Shown here in pieces: positions 25,662 through 33,128 of a DNA stretch of 64,000 nt. Positions within the stretch are counted from its first letter, which is position 1, and each line of letters opens with the position of its first letter. The position numbers and the translations under genes were made by a program. The stretch is from Spirochaetia bacterium. Its GTDB lineage: Bacteria > Spirochaetota > Spirochaetia > CAKZLE01. Below the pieces are notes generated by a model. It worked only from the letters and a program-made list of their open reading frames with translations, did no database searches and was not told where the DNA came from. The DNA lies in NCBI GenBank assembly GCA_021736385.1, contig JAIPFY010000002.1:1-64000 (forward strand). The letters run 5' to 3'.

Positions 25662-26990
25662 ATGCTTGAAAAGATATCAGACAAATTCACGGATATAGTG
25701 CGTCAGTTCTCCGGTACATCATCGATCACCGAGAAGAACATTCAGGACGCGGTAGAAGAGATCAAGATCGCGCTGCTTGAGGCAGATGTCAATCTTCGCG
25801 TGGTACGACGGTTCGTGAACAGGACCATCGAGGAAGCGAAGGGCGAGGACGTGCTCAAATCGGTCAACCCCGGTCAGCAGTTCATCAAGATCGTCTATGA
25901 TAAGATCGTCCAGCTGCTCGGAGACGAACGCAAGGAGCTCCTCCTCAAAGGACCTGACACACAGTCGGTCATCCTCATGATGGGGCTGCAGGGTTCCGGT
26001 AAGACCACCACGGCAGCGAAGCTGGCCTTCAAGCTCAAGAAAGAGGGGAGAAGACCCCTTCTGGTCGCGGCTGACCTGGTACGTCCGGCAGCAGTGAAGC
26101 AGCTTCAGATCCTTGGAGAGAGTATTGAGGTCCCTGTCTATGCGGAGGAGGTCAAAGACCCTGTACGTGTAGTCAAGAACGCTTTGAAGCTGGCAAAGAG
26201 AGAGCAGTACGATACGGTGATCATCGACACCTCCGGACGTATGCACCTGGATGCGGTCCTGATGCAGGAGATCACTCAGATCCATAAGGCGGCACAGCCG
26301 GACGAGACCCTGTTCGTCGCTGATGCGATGACCGGGCAGAGTGCTGTGACGATCGCCAAGGAGTTCGATGAGCAGGTCGGTATCACCGGCGTCATCCTCA
26401 CGAAGTTCGATTCAGATACCCGTGGTGGTGCAGCTCTCTCGATCCGGAGTATCACCGGCAAGCCGATCAAGTACATCGGTGTCGGAGAGAAGACTGGTGA
26501 CCTTGACCCGTTCTTCCCTGAAAGGATCGCCTCGAGGATCCTCGGGATGGGAGATGTCGTCTCTCTGGTAGAGAAGGCGCAGGAGACCATTGACATCAAA
26601 GAAGCAGAGAAACTGCAGAAAAAGATGTCTTCTTCCACGTTTGACCTGCAGGACTACCTTGAACAAATCGAGAGAATGGATAAAATGGGTCCGATGGAGT
26701 CGATCATTGATATGATACCCGGGGCAAAGGGCAATATCAGTGAAGATGATATCAATAAGGCTGAGATCAAGAGAGAGAAGGCTATCATTCAGTCGATGAC
26801 CTTCGAGGAACGGCGGAACTATCGGATCGTAGGTCCTTCGAGGCGAAAGCGTATCGCCAAAGGAAGCGGCACTGCGGTGTACGATGTGAACAGGATGTTG
26901 AAGAAGTTCGAGAAGATGCGGCTGATGATGAAGAAAGTATCCAAGAACAAACGATACCAAGCACAAATGCTCAAACAGATGGGCATGTAA
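25662..26990 (+). CDS. ffh: Signal recognition particle protein Ffh (SRP54)
   Basis: The 442-residue GTPase binds 4.5S RNA and signal sequences of membrane proteins and delivers ribosomes to FtsY. The N domain (LQ-free start MLEKISDKFTDIVRQFSG), the G domain with GLQGSGKTTTAAKLA (about 108-121), DTSGRMHLD and TKFDSDTRGGAALS, and a methionine-rich M domain (RMLKKFEKMRLMMKKV) ending in a short QMGM tail are all present. It leads the rpsP-khpA-rimM-trmD-rplS group. Confidence 0.97.
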   Translation: MLEKISDKFTDIVRQFSGTSSITEKNIQDAVEEIKIALLEADVNLRVVRRFVNRTIEEAKGEDVLKSVNPGQQFIKIVYDKIVQLLGDERKELLLKGPDTQSVILMMGLQGSGKTTTAAKLAFKLKKEGRRPLLVAADLVRPAAVKQLQILGESIEVPVYAEEVKDPVRVVKNALKLAKREQYDTVIIDTSGRMHLDAVLMQEITQIHKAAQPDETLFVADAMTGQSAVTIAKEFDEQVGITGVILTKFDSDTRGGAALSIRSITGKPIKYIGVGEKTGDLDPFFPERIASRILGMGDVVSLVEKAQETIDIKEAEKLQKKMSSSTFDLQDYLEQIERMDKMGPMESIIDMIPGAKGNISEDDINKAEIKREKAIIQSMTFEERRNYRIVGPSRRKRIAKGSGTAVYDVNRMLKKFEKMRLMMKKVSKNKRYQAQMLKQMGM

Positions 26991-27019
26991 TATTCGCGTA
27001 GAAGAAGCAGGAGGACACA

Positions 27020-27286
27020 GTGGTAAGCATGAGACTGAAAAGATTTGGTACGAAGAAGAGACCATATTATCGAATCGTAGTTATGGATTCACGAGCACCG
27101 AGAGACGGAAGGACCCTTGATGAGGTCGGTCTGTATCATCCTATCGAGAAAGAGGGTGAGCAGGTTCGTCTTGATGAAGAGAAGATCAAGGGATGGTTAT
27201 TGAAAGGAGTACAGCCCTCAGCGACTGTGAAGAAGATCCTGAACAATAACAGCATCACCATCGTACGAAAGGACACTGATAATTAG
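27020..27286 (+). CDS. rpsP: 30S ribosomal protein bS16
   Basis: The 88-residue protein reads [25 protein letters not shown], the standard S16 start, followed by [12 protein letters not shown] and the GAQPS-like [10 protein letters not shown] block. It binds 16S rRNA in the body of the small subunit. A GTG start at 27020 is preceded by GGAGG at good spacing. Gene order with khpA, rimM, trmD and rplS is the classic one. Confidence 0.97.
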   Translation: MVSMRLKRFGTKKRPYYRIVVMDSRAPRDGRTLDEVGLYHPIEKEGEQVRLDEEKIKGWLLKGVQPSATVKKILNNNSITIVRKDTDN

Positions 27287-27297
27287 GAGAACGCATC

Positions 27298-27531
27298 ATG
27301 GAGAAGGATCTTGTTGAATATATAGCAAAATCCCTTGTTGATGATCCTGATAGTGTCTCTGTGAGCATGGTCGAAGGCGAAAAATCCACGATCCTGGAAC
27401 TGAGGGTCGCACAGGATGATATCGGTAAGGTTATCGGTAAGCATGGGAGAATCGCGAAAGCTGTGAGAACGATACTGAGCGCATCTGCTACGAAAAGCGG
27501 AAAGCGTGCAGTATTAGAGATACTGGATTAA
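27298..27531 (+). CDS. khpA: KH-domain RNA-binding protein KhpA
   Basis: The 77-residue protein is a single KH domain with the GxxG loop in [16 protein letters not shown]. KhpA-type proteins (YlqC family) bind RNA, often with KhpB, and affect small RNAs and cell-size control in Gram-positives. Its place between rpsP and rimM is the typical one. AGGAG precedes the ATG. Confidence 0.92.
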   Translation: MEKDLVEYIAKSLVDDPDSVSVSMVEGEKSTILELRVAQDDIGKVIGKHGRIAKAVRTILSASATKSGKRAVLEILD

Positions 27532-27538
27532 ACAGGAC

Positions 27539-28072
27539 ATGGAAAGAATTGCTACAGGTAGAGTCAGAACAACCCATGGGATCCATGGGTATCTGAAGAT
27601 TCAGGTCTTCTCAGGTGATTATCAGAATTTTCTTAAGCATACTTCGGTATGGCTCAAAAAAGGAAAGCAGGAGAGACAGGTCACGATAGAGGATTCCTAT
27701 ATTCAGGGTGACAGCGTGCTGGTCAAGCTCACAGGCATCAACACCCCTGAAGCAGGCAAGCTCTATAATGGCTGGGAAGTCTGGATCGAACGGGAAGAAT
27801 CCTCCCCGCTGGACAGCGGAGAGTTCTATCAGGCTGACCTGTACGGCTGTGACGTAGTGCTCGAAGGGAAGAAGGTAGGTACGGTCGTCTCGATCATCGA
27901 GGGACTGCAGGCTGATCTGTTCGAGATCAGCCTGCTGCCGACCGATGAGGATGGTGCTGAGACATCTGATCGCGCATCACTGCGGTATGTACCGTTCATG
28001 AACGAGTATATCGGGACGGTCGATGTGCAGAAGAGGACAGTCGAGATACTTCATAGATGGATCATTGAATGA
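27539..28072 (+). CDS. rimM: 16S rRNA processing protein RimM
   Basis: The 177-residue factor binds S19 and assists maturation of the 30S head. It has the N-terminal beta-barrel (RIATGRVRTTHGIHGYLKIQVFSGD) and a PRC-barrel-like C-terminal domain with FYQADLYGCDVVLEGKKVGTV split over residues 92-112 and VPFMNEYIGTVDVQKR near the end. Its last 4 bases overlap the trmD start. Confidence 0.95.
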   Translation: MERIATGRVRTTHGIHGYLKIQVFSGDYQNFLKHTSVWLKKGKQERQVTIEDSYIQGDSVLVKLTGINTPEAGKLYNGWEVWIEREESSPLDSGEFYQADLYGCDVVLEGKKVGTVVSIIEGLQADLFEISLLPTDEDGAETSDRASLRYVPFMNEYIGTVDVQKRTVEILHRWIIE

Positions 28073-28782
28073 AGTTCGAGATCGTAACACTGTTCCCTGA
28101 GATCATCCGCGGGTTCTTTCAGGATTCGATCATGGCCAGGTGCGTGGAAGACGGAAGGATCGGGTTTGATACCATACAGATCCGGGACTTCGCGGAGGAC
28201 CGGCACAGGACCTGTGATGATGCACCATACGGTGGAGGGGCAGGGATGGTCCTGAAGCCCGAACCGCTCGGCAGAGCTCTGGATTCGATCGGCGCGAAGG
28301 GCAAACGGGTCATCTATCCCAGTCCCTCCGGCAGACTGTTCGACCAGCAGTACGCACAGGAGCTCGCATCGGAAAAGGAACTGGTATTTGTCTGCGGAAG
28401 ATATGAAGGTATTGACCAAAGAATCATTGACATGTATGTTGACGATGAGATTTGTATCGGCGATTATGTCATCTCTTCAGGCGAGGTGGCATCACTGGTT
28501 ATCATCGATGCTGTATACAGGCTGGTAGATGGGGTGATCAATGGGGATTCACTGGTGGAAGAGAGTTTTTCCAACGGTTTGCTTGAATACCCGCATTATA
28601 CCCGTCCGTCAACCTATTGCGGAAGTTCTGTCCCTGATATATTATTATCCGGGCATCATGCTGAGATCGAGCGATGGCGGATGATGCAGCGTATACAGAA
28701 AACCAAAAAGAACAGGCCTGAACTACTAGAGAAAGCCGTTGAGACTTCGGAAGAGGTGGAGAGTTTTCTTAAGACACTATAG
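28069..28782 (+). CDS. trmD: tRNA (guanine-N1-)-methyltransferase TrmD
   Basis: This SPOUT-family enzyme methylates G37 next to the anticodon and so prevents frameshifting. The 237-residue protein shows KFEIVTLFPEIIRGF, DDAPYGGGAGMVLKPEPL, FVCGRYEGIDQRIID and IGDYVISSGEVA, the last two forming the trefoil-knot SAM site. The start overlaps rimM (ATGA). Length and order are normal. Confidence 0.98.
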   Translation: MKFEIVTLFPEIIRGFFQDSIMARCVEDGRIGFDTIQIRDFAEDRHRTCDDAPYGGGAGMVLKPEPLGRALDSIGAKGKRVIYPSPSGRLFDQQYAQELASEKELVFVCGRYEGIDQRIIDMYVDDEICIGDYVISSGEVASLVIIDAVYRLVDGVINGDSLVEESFSNGLLEYPHYTRPSTYCGSSVPDILLSGHHAEIERWRMMQRIQKTKKNRPELLEKAVETSEEVESFLKTL

Positions 28783-28812
28783 GGTGACTTACGTCCAAAG
28801 GGGTAGAGAACG

Positions 28813-29166
28813 ATGGATATCATTGCATCAATTGAAGCAGAACAGATGAAGGAAAACGTTGAGAATTTCCGGATCGGAGATACGGTGAAGGTCTATTTCA
28901 AGATCATTGAAGGCCTTACCGAACGTGTACAGATCTATGAAGGTCTTGTCATCGCCAAGAACAACGGCGGGATCAGAAAGACCTTCACCGTGCGGAAGAT
29001 CTCATACGGAGTGGGCGTGGAGAGAATATTCCCCATGCATTCACCGAGGATCGAGAAAGTGGAAGTGGTACGAAAGGGTCGTGTCAGACGTGCCAAGCTG
29101 TACTACATCCGAGATAGAGTCGGTAAAGCAGCAAAGGTCCCGGAGCTTATCAGAAAGAAGCACTAA
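28813..29166 (+). CDS. rplS: 50S ribosomal protein bL19
   Basis: The 117-residue protein has the L19 blocks [29 protein letters not shown] and [33 protein letters not shown] in readable pieces. It sits at the 30S-50S interface. It is the last gene of the ffh-rpsP operon; a hairpin terminator follows 25 bases after the stop. Confidence 0.97.
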   Translation: MDIIASIEAEQMKENVENFRIGDTVKVYFKIIEGLTERVQIYEGLVIAKNNGGIRKTFTVRKISYGVGVERIFPMHSPRIEKVEVVRKGRVRRAKLYYIRDRVGKAAKVPELIRKKH

Positions 29167-29191
29167 GACTCTGCTGACTCATGTGAAAGGG

Positions 29192-29227
29192 TTATATGCT
29201 GAAAATGAGTATATAGCTCTTTTTTTT
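29192..29227 (+). terminator. Terminator of the ffh-rplS operon
   Basis: TTATATGCT (29192-29200) pairs with AGTATATAG (29208-29216) using two G-U pairs, and a run of eight T residues follows (29220-29227). Weak stem but a strong U-tract, in the expected place after rplS. Confidence 0.75.
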
Positions 29228-29254
29228 CGACCGCGGCAGGAAGTAGCATGGTCC

Positions 29255-29283
29255 TTGTGGTCAGGGACCGTATGCGGTATGAT
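29255..29283 (+). promoter_or_regulatory. Candidate promoter of the zinc-motif protein and coaD
   Basis: TTGTGG (29255-29260), a 17-base spacer and TATGAT (29278-29283) lie just after the rplS terminator. Because the -10 box covers the in-frame TTG at 29283, that codon cannot be the start of the following gene on this transcript. Confidence 0.5.
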
Positions 29284-29327
29284 TGACGCAGACAGTTGAG
29301 CACACCGATGGTATGACAGGGACAGGT

Positions 29328-29762
29328 ATGGAAGAGCACAAAGAGAAACAGCAGCCCAGGGGCAGTGGCTCCTCTGGTAAAGGAAAGCGCAGTTTTCGAA
29401 AGAACAGACCGCGCAGAAAACCGCAGAAGCCCTCTGTGGTGATCGACTGTGCGATCTGCGGGAAGCCGATCGACAGCATCACACAGGCTATCGGAGGTCC
29501 GGGTACTGCTGATGTGTCTCACTTTGACTGCATCCTGAAACAGATCGAAGAGCAGGAACACCTGGTATCCGGACAGAAGGTGACCTACATCGGAAACGGG
29601 ACGTTCGCGATCGTACAGTATGAGAAGAAGAACTTCACCGGGAAGTTCTCCATTCTCAAACGCATACAGATCGAGACGAAAGAGGCTACCGAGAGGATCA
29701 AGAAAGTGGTTGATGAGCAGAAACATGCGATCGACATCTCAAAGAATCGAGGTGGAAGATAA
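29328..29762 (+). CDS. Small basic protein with a possible zinc motif, function unknown
   Basis: About 144 residues from the ATG at 29328, which has AGGGA 5 bases upstream. The first third is low-complexity and strongly basic (Lys, Arg, Gly, Gln). A central CAICGKPI ... HFDC arrangement could bind zinc. The C-terminal part is mixed and ends in a charged helix. Nucleic-acid binding would fit the basic tail and the ribosomal-protein setting but is inference. The stop overlaps the coaD start by one base (TAATG), so the two are co-translated. In-frame starts at 29283 and 29313 lack ribosome sites. Confidence 0.7.
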   Translation: MEEHKEKQQPRGSGSSGKGKRSFRKNRPRRKPQKPSVVIDCAICGKPIDSITQAIGGPGTADVSHFDCILKQIEEQEHLVSGQKVTYIGNGTFAIVQYEKKNFTGKFSILKRIQIETKEATERIKKVVDEQKHAIDISKNRGGR

Positions 29763-30259
29763 TGCTTGATGCGATGCTTCCCGGCAGTTTCGATCCTCCG
29801 ACGAACGGGCACCTCAATCTGATCAAACGGGCAGCCCATATTGCGGACAGGCTCTTTGTGATCGTCGCCGTCAACAGGGCGAAAAACTATCTGTTTTCCG
29901 GGCAGGAACGCCTGGAGATGATGCAGGAGTTGTTGAAAGGCTATGAGAATATCACTGTGGTGACATGGGATAGACTCATTGTGGATTTTGCCCGTGAGAA
30001 CGATGTGCATGTCATGATCCGAGGGGTCAGGGCGCTTGCTGATTTCGAGTACGAGTTTGAACTGGCTATGACTAACAAGCAGATATATAAAGACCTGGAA
30101 GTTATCTTCCTGCCTACAGACCCGCAGTATTTCGTACTGAGGGCATCGGCGATCAAGGAGCTTGCCTCCTATGGAGCTGAAGTCCGTCCCATGGTACCTG
30201 ATATTGTCGCAGATAAACTGCGATATAAGCTGGATATGTTGACATTAGAGGATAATTAA
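29762..30259 (+). CDS. coaD: Phosphopantetheine adenylyltransferase
   Basis: The 165-residue enzyme transfers AMP from ATP to 4'-phosphopantetheine, the penultimate step of coenzyme A synthesis. GSFDPPTNGHLNLI holds the nucleotidyltransferase TxGH motif near the N-terminus; IRGVRALADFEYEFELAM and the later SSIKELA-like ASAIKELASYG are conserved. acpP, whose product needs the pantetheine group, is encoded shortly downstream. Confidence 0.97.
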   Translation: MLDAMLPGSFDPPTNGHLNLIKRAAHIADRLFVIVAVNRAKNYLFSGQERLEMMQELLKGYENITVVTWDRLIVDFARENDVHVMIRGVRALADFEYEFELAMTNKQIYKDLEVIFLPTDPQYFVLRASAIKELASYGAEVRPMVPDIVADKLRYKLDMLTLEDN

Positions 30260-30301
30260 GGTAAGGTCTTTTGACTGAGAACGTTAAAGAGGTAAAAGAA
30301 A

Positions 30302-30490
30302 ATGGCAGTACCTAAATATAAGACTTCGAAAGCTAGAACAAGAACAAGAAAATCCATCAATATGAAACTAGTCGCCCCCAAGTTGGTTGAGTGCAGTACT
30401 TGTGGGAATAAGGTTCTACCTCATCGTGTGTGCCCGAAATGCGGGTTCTATCGCGGTAAGCAGGTGTTGAATCTTGAAGATATTGGATAA
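30302..30490 (+). CDS. rpmF: 50S ribosomal protein bL32 (zinc-ribbon form)
   Basis: The 62-residue protein begins MAVPKYKTSKARTRTR, and has two CxxC pairs (CSTCGN and CPKCGFY), so it is the zinc-binding C+ form of L32. As is common, it lies next to lipid-synthesis genes (acpP), although plsX and the fab genes often found between them are absent here. Confidence 0.96.
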   Translation: MAVPKYKTSKARTRTRKSINMKLVAPKLVECSTCGNKVLPHRVCPKCGFYRGKQVLNLEDIG

Positions 30491-30517
30491 TTTTTTACCA
30501 ACCGTAAGGAGAATATC

Positions 30518-30751
30518 ATGGATGACCTGTTTGAGAAACTGAAAACACTGATCGCTGAAAAGCTCGAGATCGAAGAAAGCAAGATAACAATGGACTCATC
30601 ATTCCGAAAGGATCTTGGGGCTGACAGTCTTGACACCTACGAATTGGTGTATGCTATCGAAGAAGAACTTGGCGTGACGATCCCAGATGAGAAGGCAAAT
30701 GAGTTCGAGACCGTAAAGGATGCCGTAAACTACCTGCAGACTCAGCTTTAG
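30518..30751 (+). CDS. acpP: Acyl carrier protein
   Basis: The 77-residue acidic protein carries growing fatty acids on a phosphopantetheine arm attached to the Ser of DSLD in LGADSLDTYELVYAIEEE. Helix pattern and length are standard. AAGGAG precedes the ATG. It is encoded between L32 and RNase III. Confidence 0.97.
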   Translation: MDDLFEKLKTLIAEKLEIEESKITMDSSFRKDLGADSLDTYELVYAIEEELGVTIPDEKANEFETVKDAVNYLQTQL

Positions 30752-30768
30752 GCCCTTCGAAGAGCGTT

Positions 30769-31521
30769 ATGGCATTTTTACAGGATTCACATAATTATCA
30801 TGCTCCAAAAGTAACAAATGAACGTAAACGCGAACTGCTTCTTTTTGAAAAACATGCAGAAGTCAGGTTCAGGAGACTGGAACTCCTGAACCTTGCTTTT
30901 TGCCACCGTTCATATGCGAATGAGCATCAGATCGATATCGATAACAATGAACGACTCGAATTCCTCGGTGACAGCGTCCTTGGTCTGGTTGTGAGTGAAT
31001 ACCTGTTCAGGAATTTCTCAGAGACCATGGTCGAGGGTGATTTTGCCCGGATCAAATCCTTTGTGGTGAGTGAGGACAGCCTTGCCGGGATCGCAAAACG
31101 CATCAAGGTCGATAATTTCATTCTTATCGGCAAAGGCGAGGAGTACTCCGGCGGACGAGGCAAGAAAGCCCTGCTGGCTGACTGCATGGAATCGATCATC
31201 GGTGCATACTACCTGGATTCAGGCTTCAAGGACGTGCAGACGTTCATTCTGAAATACCTGGTCCCCGAGATCGTCAAGGTCCTGGAGAACAGGCACAAGA
31301 AGGACTATAAGACCCTGCTGCAGGAATACGTGCAGAAACGGTACAAGACCTACCCACGGTACCATGTGGTGAAGAAGACCGGTCCCGATCATGATAAGAT
31401 GTTCTGGGTCGAAGTCGTCGTCCATGATGTGGTCTATGGTCCCGGCAAGGGCAAGAACAAGAAAGAAGCAGAACAGGATGCCGCCGGTCTGGCGTACAAG
31501 GCCATACATCCCACACACTGA
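30769..31521 (+). CDS. rnc: Ribonuclease III
   Basis: The 250-residue endonuclease cuts double-stranded RNA, including rRNA precursors. The catalytic signature NERLEFLGDSVLG (about 63-75) and the second acidic cluster ADCMESIIGAYYLDSG are followed by a C-terminal double-stranded-RNA-binding domain (YKTLLQEYVQKR to GKNKKEAEQDAAGLAYKAI). The acpP-rnc order is common in bacteria. Confidence 0.97.
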   Translation: MAFLQDSHNYHAPKVTNERKRELLLFEKHAEVRFRRLELLNLAFCHRSYANEHQIDIDNNERLEFLGDSVLGLVVSEYLFRNFSETMVEGDFARIKSFVVSEDSLAGIAKRIKVDNFILIGKGEEYSGGRGKKALLADCMESIIGAYYLDSGFKDVQTFILKYLVPEIVKVLENRHKKDYKTLLQEYVQKRYKTYPRYHVVKKTGPDHDKMFWVEVVVHDVVYGPGKGKNKKEAEQDAAGLAYKAIHPTH

Positions 31522-31552
31522 TACCCTTTCATCATTCCCGGTCACATAACAG

Positions 31553-31570
31553 GCAGCGCTCTAGCGCTGC
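31553..31570. other. Inverted repeat between convergent rnc and cca
   Basis: GCAGCGCT and AGCGCTGC are perfect 8-base arms around two bases, overlapping the end of cca. No clear T-tract is present in either direction, so a role as a shared terminator is possible but weakly supported. Confidence 0.35.
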
Positions 31571-32901
31571 TCTTCCCATAACCTCTGTGCGATATGCAGC
31601 AGTCGGTCTCTGGTGTTGTTCGAAGGGTTATCAAGGACCGTCTCAAGCAGTTCATGGAGGATCCAGCCGATGATCGGCCCCTGTCTGACCCCGATGCCCA
31701 TCAGGTCACGACCATCGATCTTGAGATCCTGTATCCGCAGAGCCTGTTCCTCTTTCAGGCAGGCCGCTATCCGCTCTCTGAACTCAGCTTCCAGCAGATT
31801 CTCCTCAAGCACCCCACTGGTCCCGTAGGCATCGGCACGCCTGAGCGTGAACAGATCCTCGATATACTCTGCACCGACCCGTGCGATGAATCGACGTACT
31901 GCGGCATCGGTGAACTCCGGCGTGTAGTGGAACATATGCTGTCTGATCAGATGTACGATGTGGAGCCTGTCCTGATTGGAGAACTTCAGCCTCTGGAGGA
32001 GCAGGTCAGCCATATCGGCTGACAGGAACTCATGCTGGTGGAACGAGGGGATACCGTTGCTGTCGACGGACATGGAACCGGGCTTTCCGATGTCATGCAG
32101 CAGTGCTGCCCATCTGATGATTCGGTCCCCCCGCGGGGCCCCGTCACAGGCAAGCACGCTGTGGGTGAACACGTCGAAGGCGTGGGCTCCCTTCTGGCCG
32201 ACCCCTGCGCACTGTGACAGTTCGGGGATCAGATAGGCAAGGATACCCTGTTCCTGCAGTGCGAAGAACGACCTGGAGGGGGTCTGTGCGGTGAGGATCT
32301 TGTTGAACTCTTCTCTGATGCGCTCACAGGATACCGAGGAGATGGTGTGAGCGAGTTCTGCTGCAGCTGCTCTGGTCTGCTCCTCGAGATCGAAGCCCAG
32401 GGTGGAGATGAACCGATAGCCTCTGAGGATCCGGAGACTGTCTTCGGCAAACCGTCTTCTTGGATCGCCGATGGCTCTGATCAGACGGGCCTTCAGATCC
32501 TCAAGGCCGTGATGCATATCGATGAGCGTGTGGTCGATCGTATCTATGGTCAGGGCATTGATGGTGAAGTCTCTCCGTGAGAGATCCTCATCGAGATCCC
32601 TGACGAACTCGATGGAATCGGGATGCCGTGCATCGCTATAGCCGGCTTCGGTCCTGAAGGTGGTCACCTCGAACCCGTTGCCTTTGAACAGGACCGTGAC
32701 AGTCCCGTGTTCGATACCGGTAGGTATCACATGGGAGAACATCCTGATCACCTCTGAGGGCTCGGCATCAGTGGCGAAATCATAGTCAGAACTCCTGTTG
32801 CCCAGCAGCTGATCACGGACAGCCCCCCCTACGATAAAGAGGCTGTGGTTGTTTCTATGGAATACGTCTGCGAATTCTTTCACGACTTTTGGTATCTTCA
32901 T
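31561..32901 (-). CDS. cca: CCA tRNA nucleotidyltransferase with HD domain
   Basis: This class II nucleotidyltransferase adds or repairs the tRNA 3' CCA end. It has GGAVRDQLLG and the catalytic DYDFAT in the head domain, RRDFTINAL, RRRFAEDSLRILRGYRF, and a C-terminal HD hydrolase motif LLHDIGKPG. I place the start at the ATG at 32901 (MKIPKVVKEFADVF) because the upstream in-frame ATG at 32952 lies above the likely promoter and has no ribosome site; this gives 446 residues. PcnB, a paralogue, is encoded at 45 kb. Confidence 0.9.
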   Translation of the reverse strand: MKIPKVVKEFADVFHRNNHSLFIVGGAVRDQLLGNRSSDYDFATDAEPSEVIRMFSHVIPTGIEHGTVTVLFKGNGFEVTTFRTEAGYSDARHPDSIEFVRDLDEDLSRRDFTINALTIDTIDHTLIDMHHGLEDLKARLIRAIGDPRRRFAEDSLRILRGYRFISTLGFDLEEQTRAAAAELAHTISSVSCERIREEFNKILTAQTPSRSFFALQEQGILAYLIPELSQCAGVGQKGAHAFDVFTHSVLACDGAPRGDRIIRWAALLHDIGKPGSMSVDSNGIPSFHQHEFLSADMADLLLQRLKFSNQDRLHIVHLIRQHMFHYTPEFTDAAVRRFIARVGAEYIEDLFTLRRADAYGTSGVLEENLLEAEFRERIAACLKEEQALRIQDLKIDGRDLMGIGVRQGPIIGWILHELLETVLDNPSNNTRDRLLHIAQRLWEEQR

Positions 32902-32915
32902 TCTTCTCACACCTG

Positions 32916-32945
32916 AAACTAAACATTGAGCGCTATTGTTGTCAA
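32916..32945 (-). promoter_or_regulatory. Candidate promoter of cca
   Basis: On the minus strand a consensus TTGACA (32945-32940) is followed after 18 bases by TAGTTT (32921-32916). The leader before the ATG at 32901 would be only about 7 bases, with GAGAAG directly before the start. Confidence 0.4.
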
Positions 32946-32951
32946 TACTCA

Positions 32952-32980
32952 TTGAAAAATAATCAGTAAATAGCTATATT
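32952..32980 (+). promoter_or_regulatory. Promoter of ileS
   Basis: TTGAAA (32952-32957), a 17-base spacer and TATATT (32975-32980) form a good promoter back to back with that of cca. It implies an unusually long leader of about 140 bases before the ileS GTG, containing a hairpin CGGTGG/CCACCG (33075-33092). Confidence 0.65.
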
Positions 32981-33128
32981 AGGGGTTAATTGCTCATACG
33001 TCAGTTCTCATGTCAGATCATTCTCTGGTGTATGTGAACACAACACTATGCATATCATCCATAGTGCCATAATACGGTGGGATGTTCCACCGGTGCAGCC
33101 ATGCAGTATATCGTTTTAGGAGGGGTCA

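Noticed and set aside
32981..33128. T-box leader of ileS
   Set aside because: The AGGGTGGNACCGCG-type consensus and a terminator/antiterminator pair are absent; GGTGG...CCACC is only a simple hairpin.
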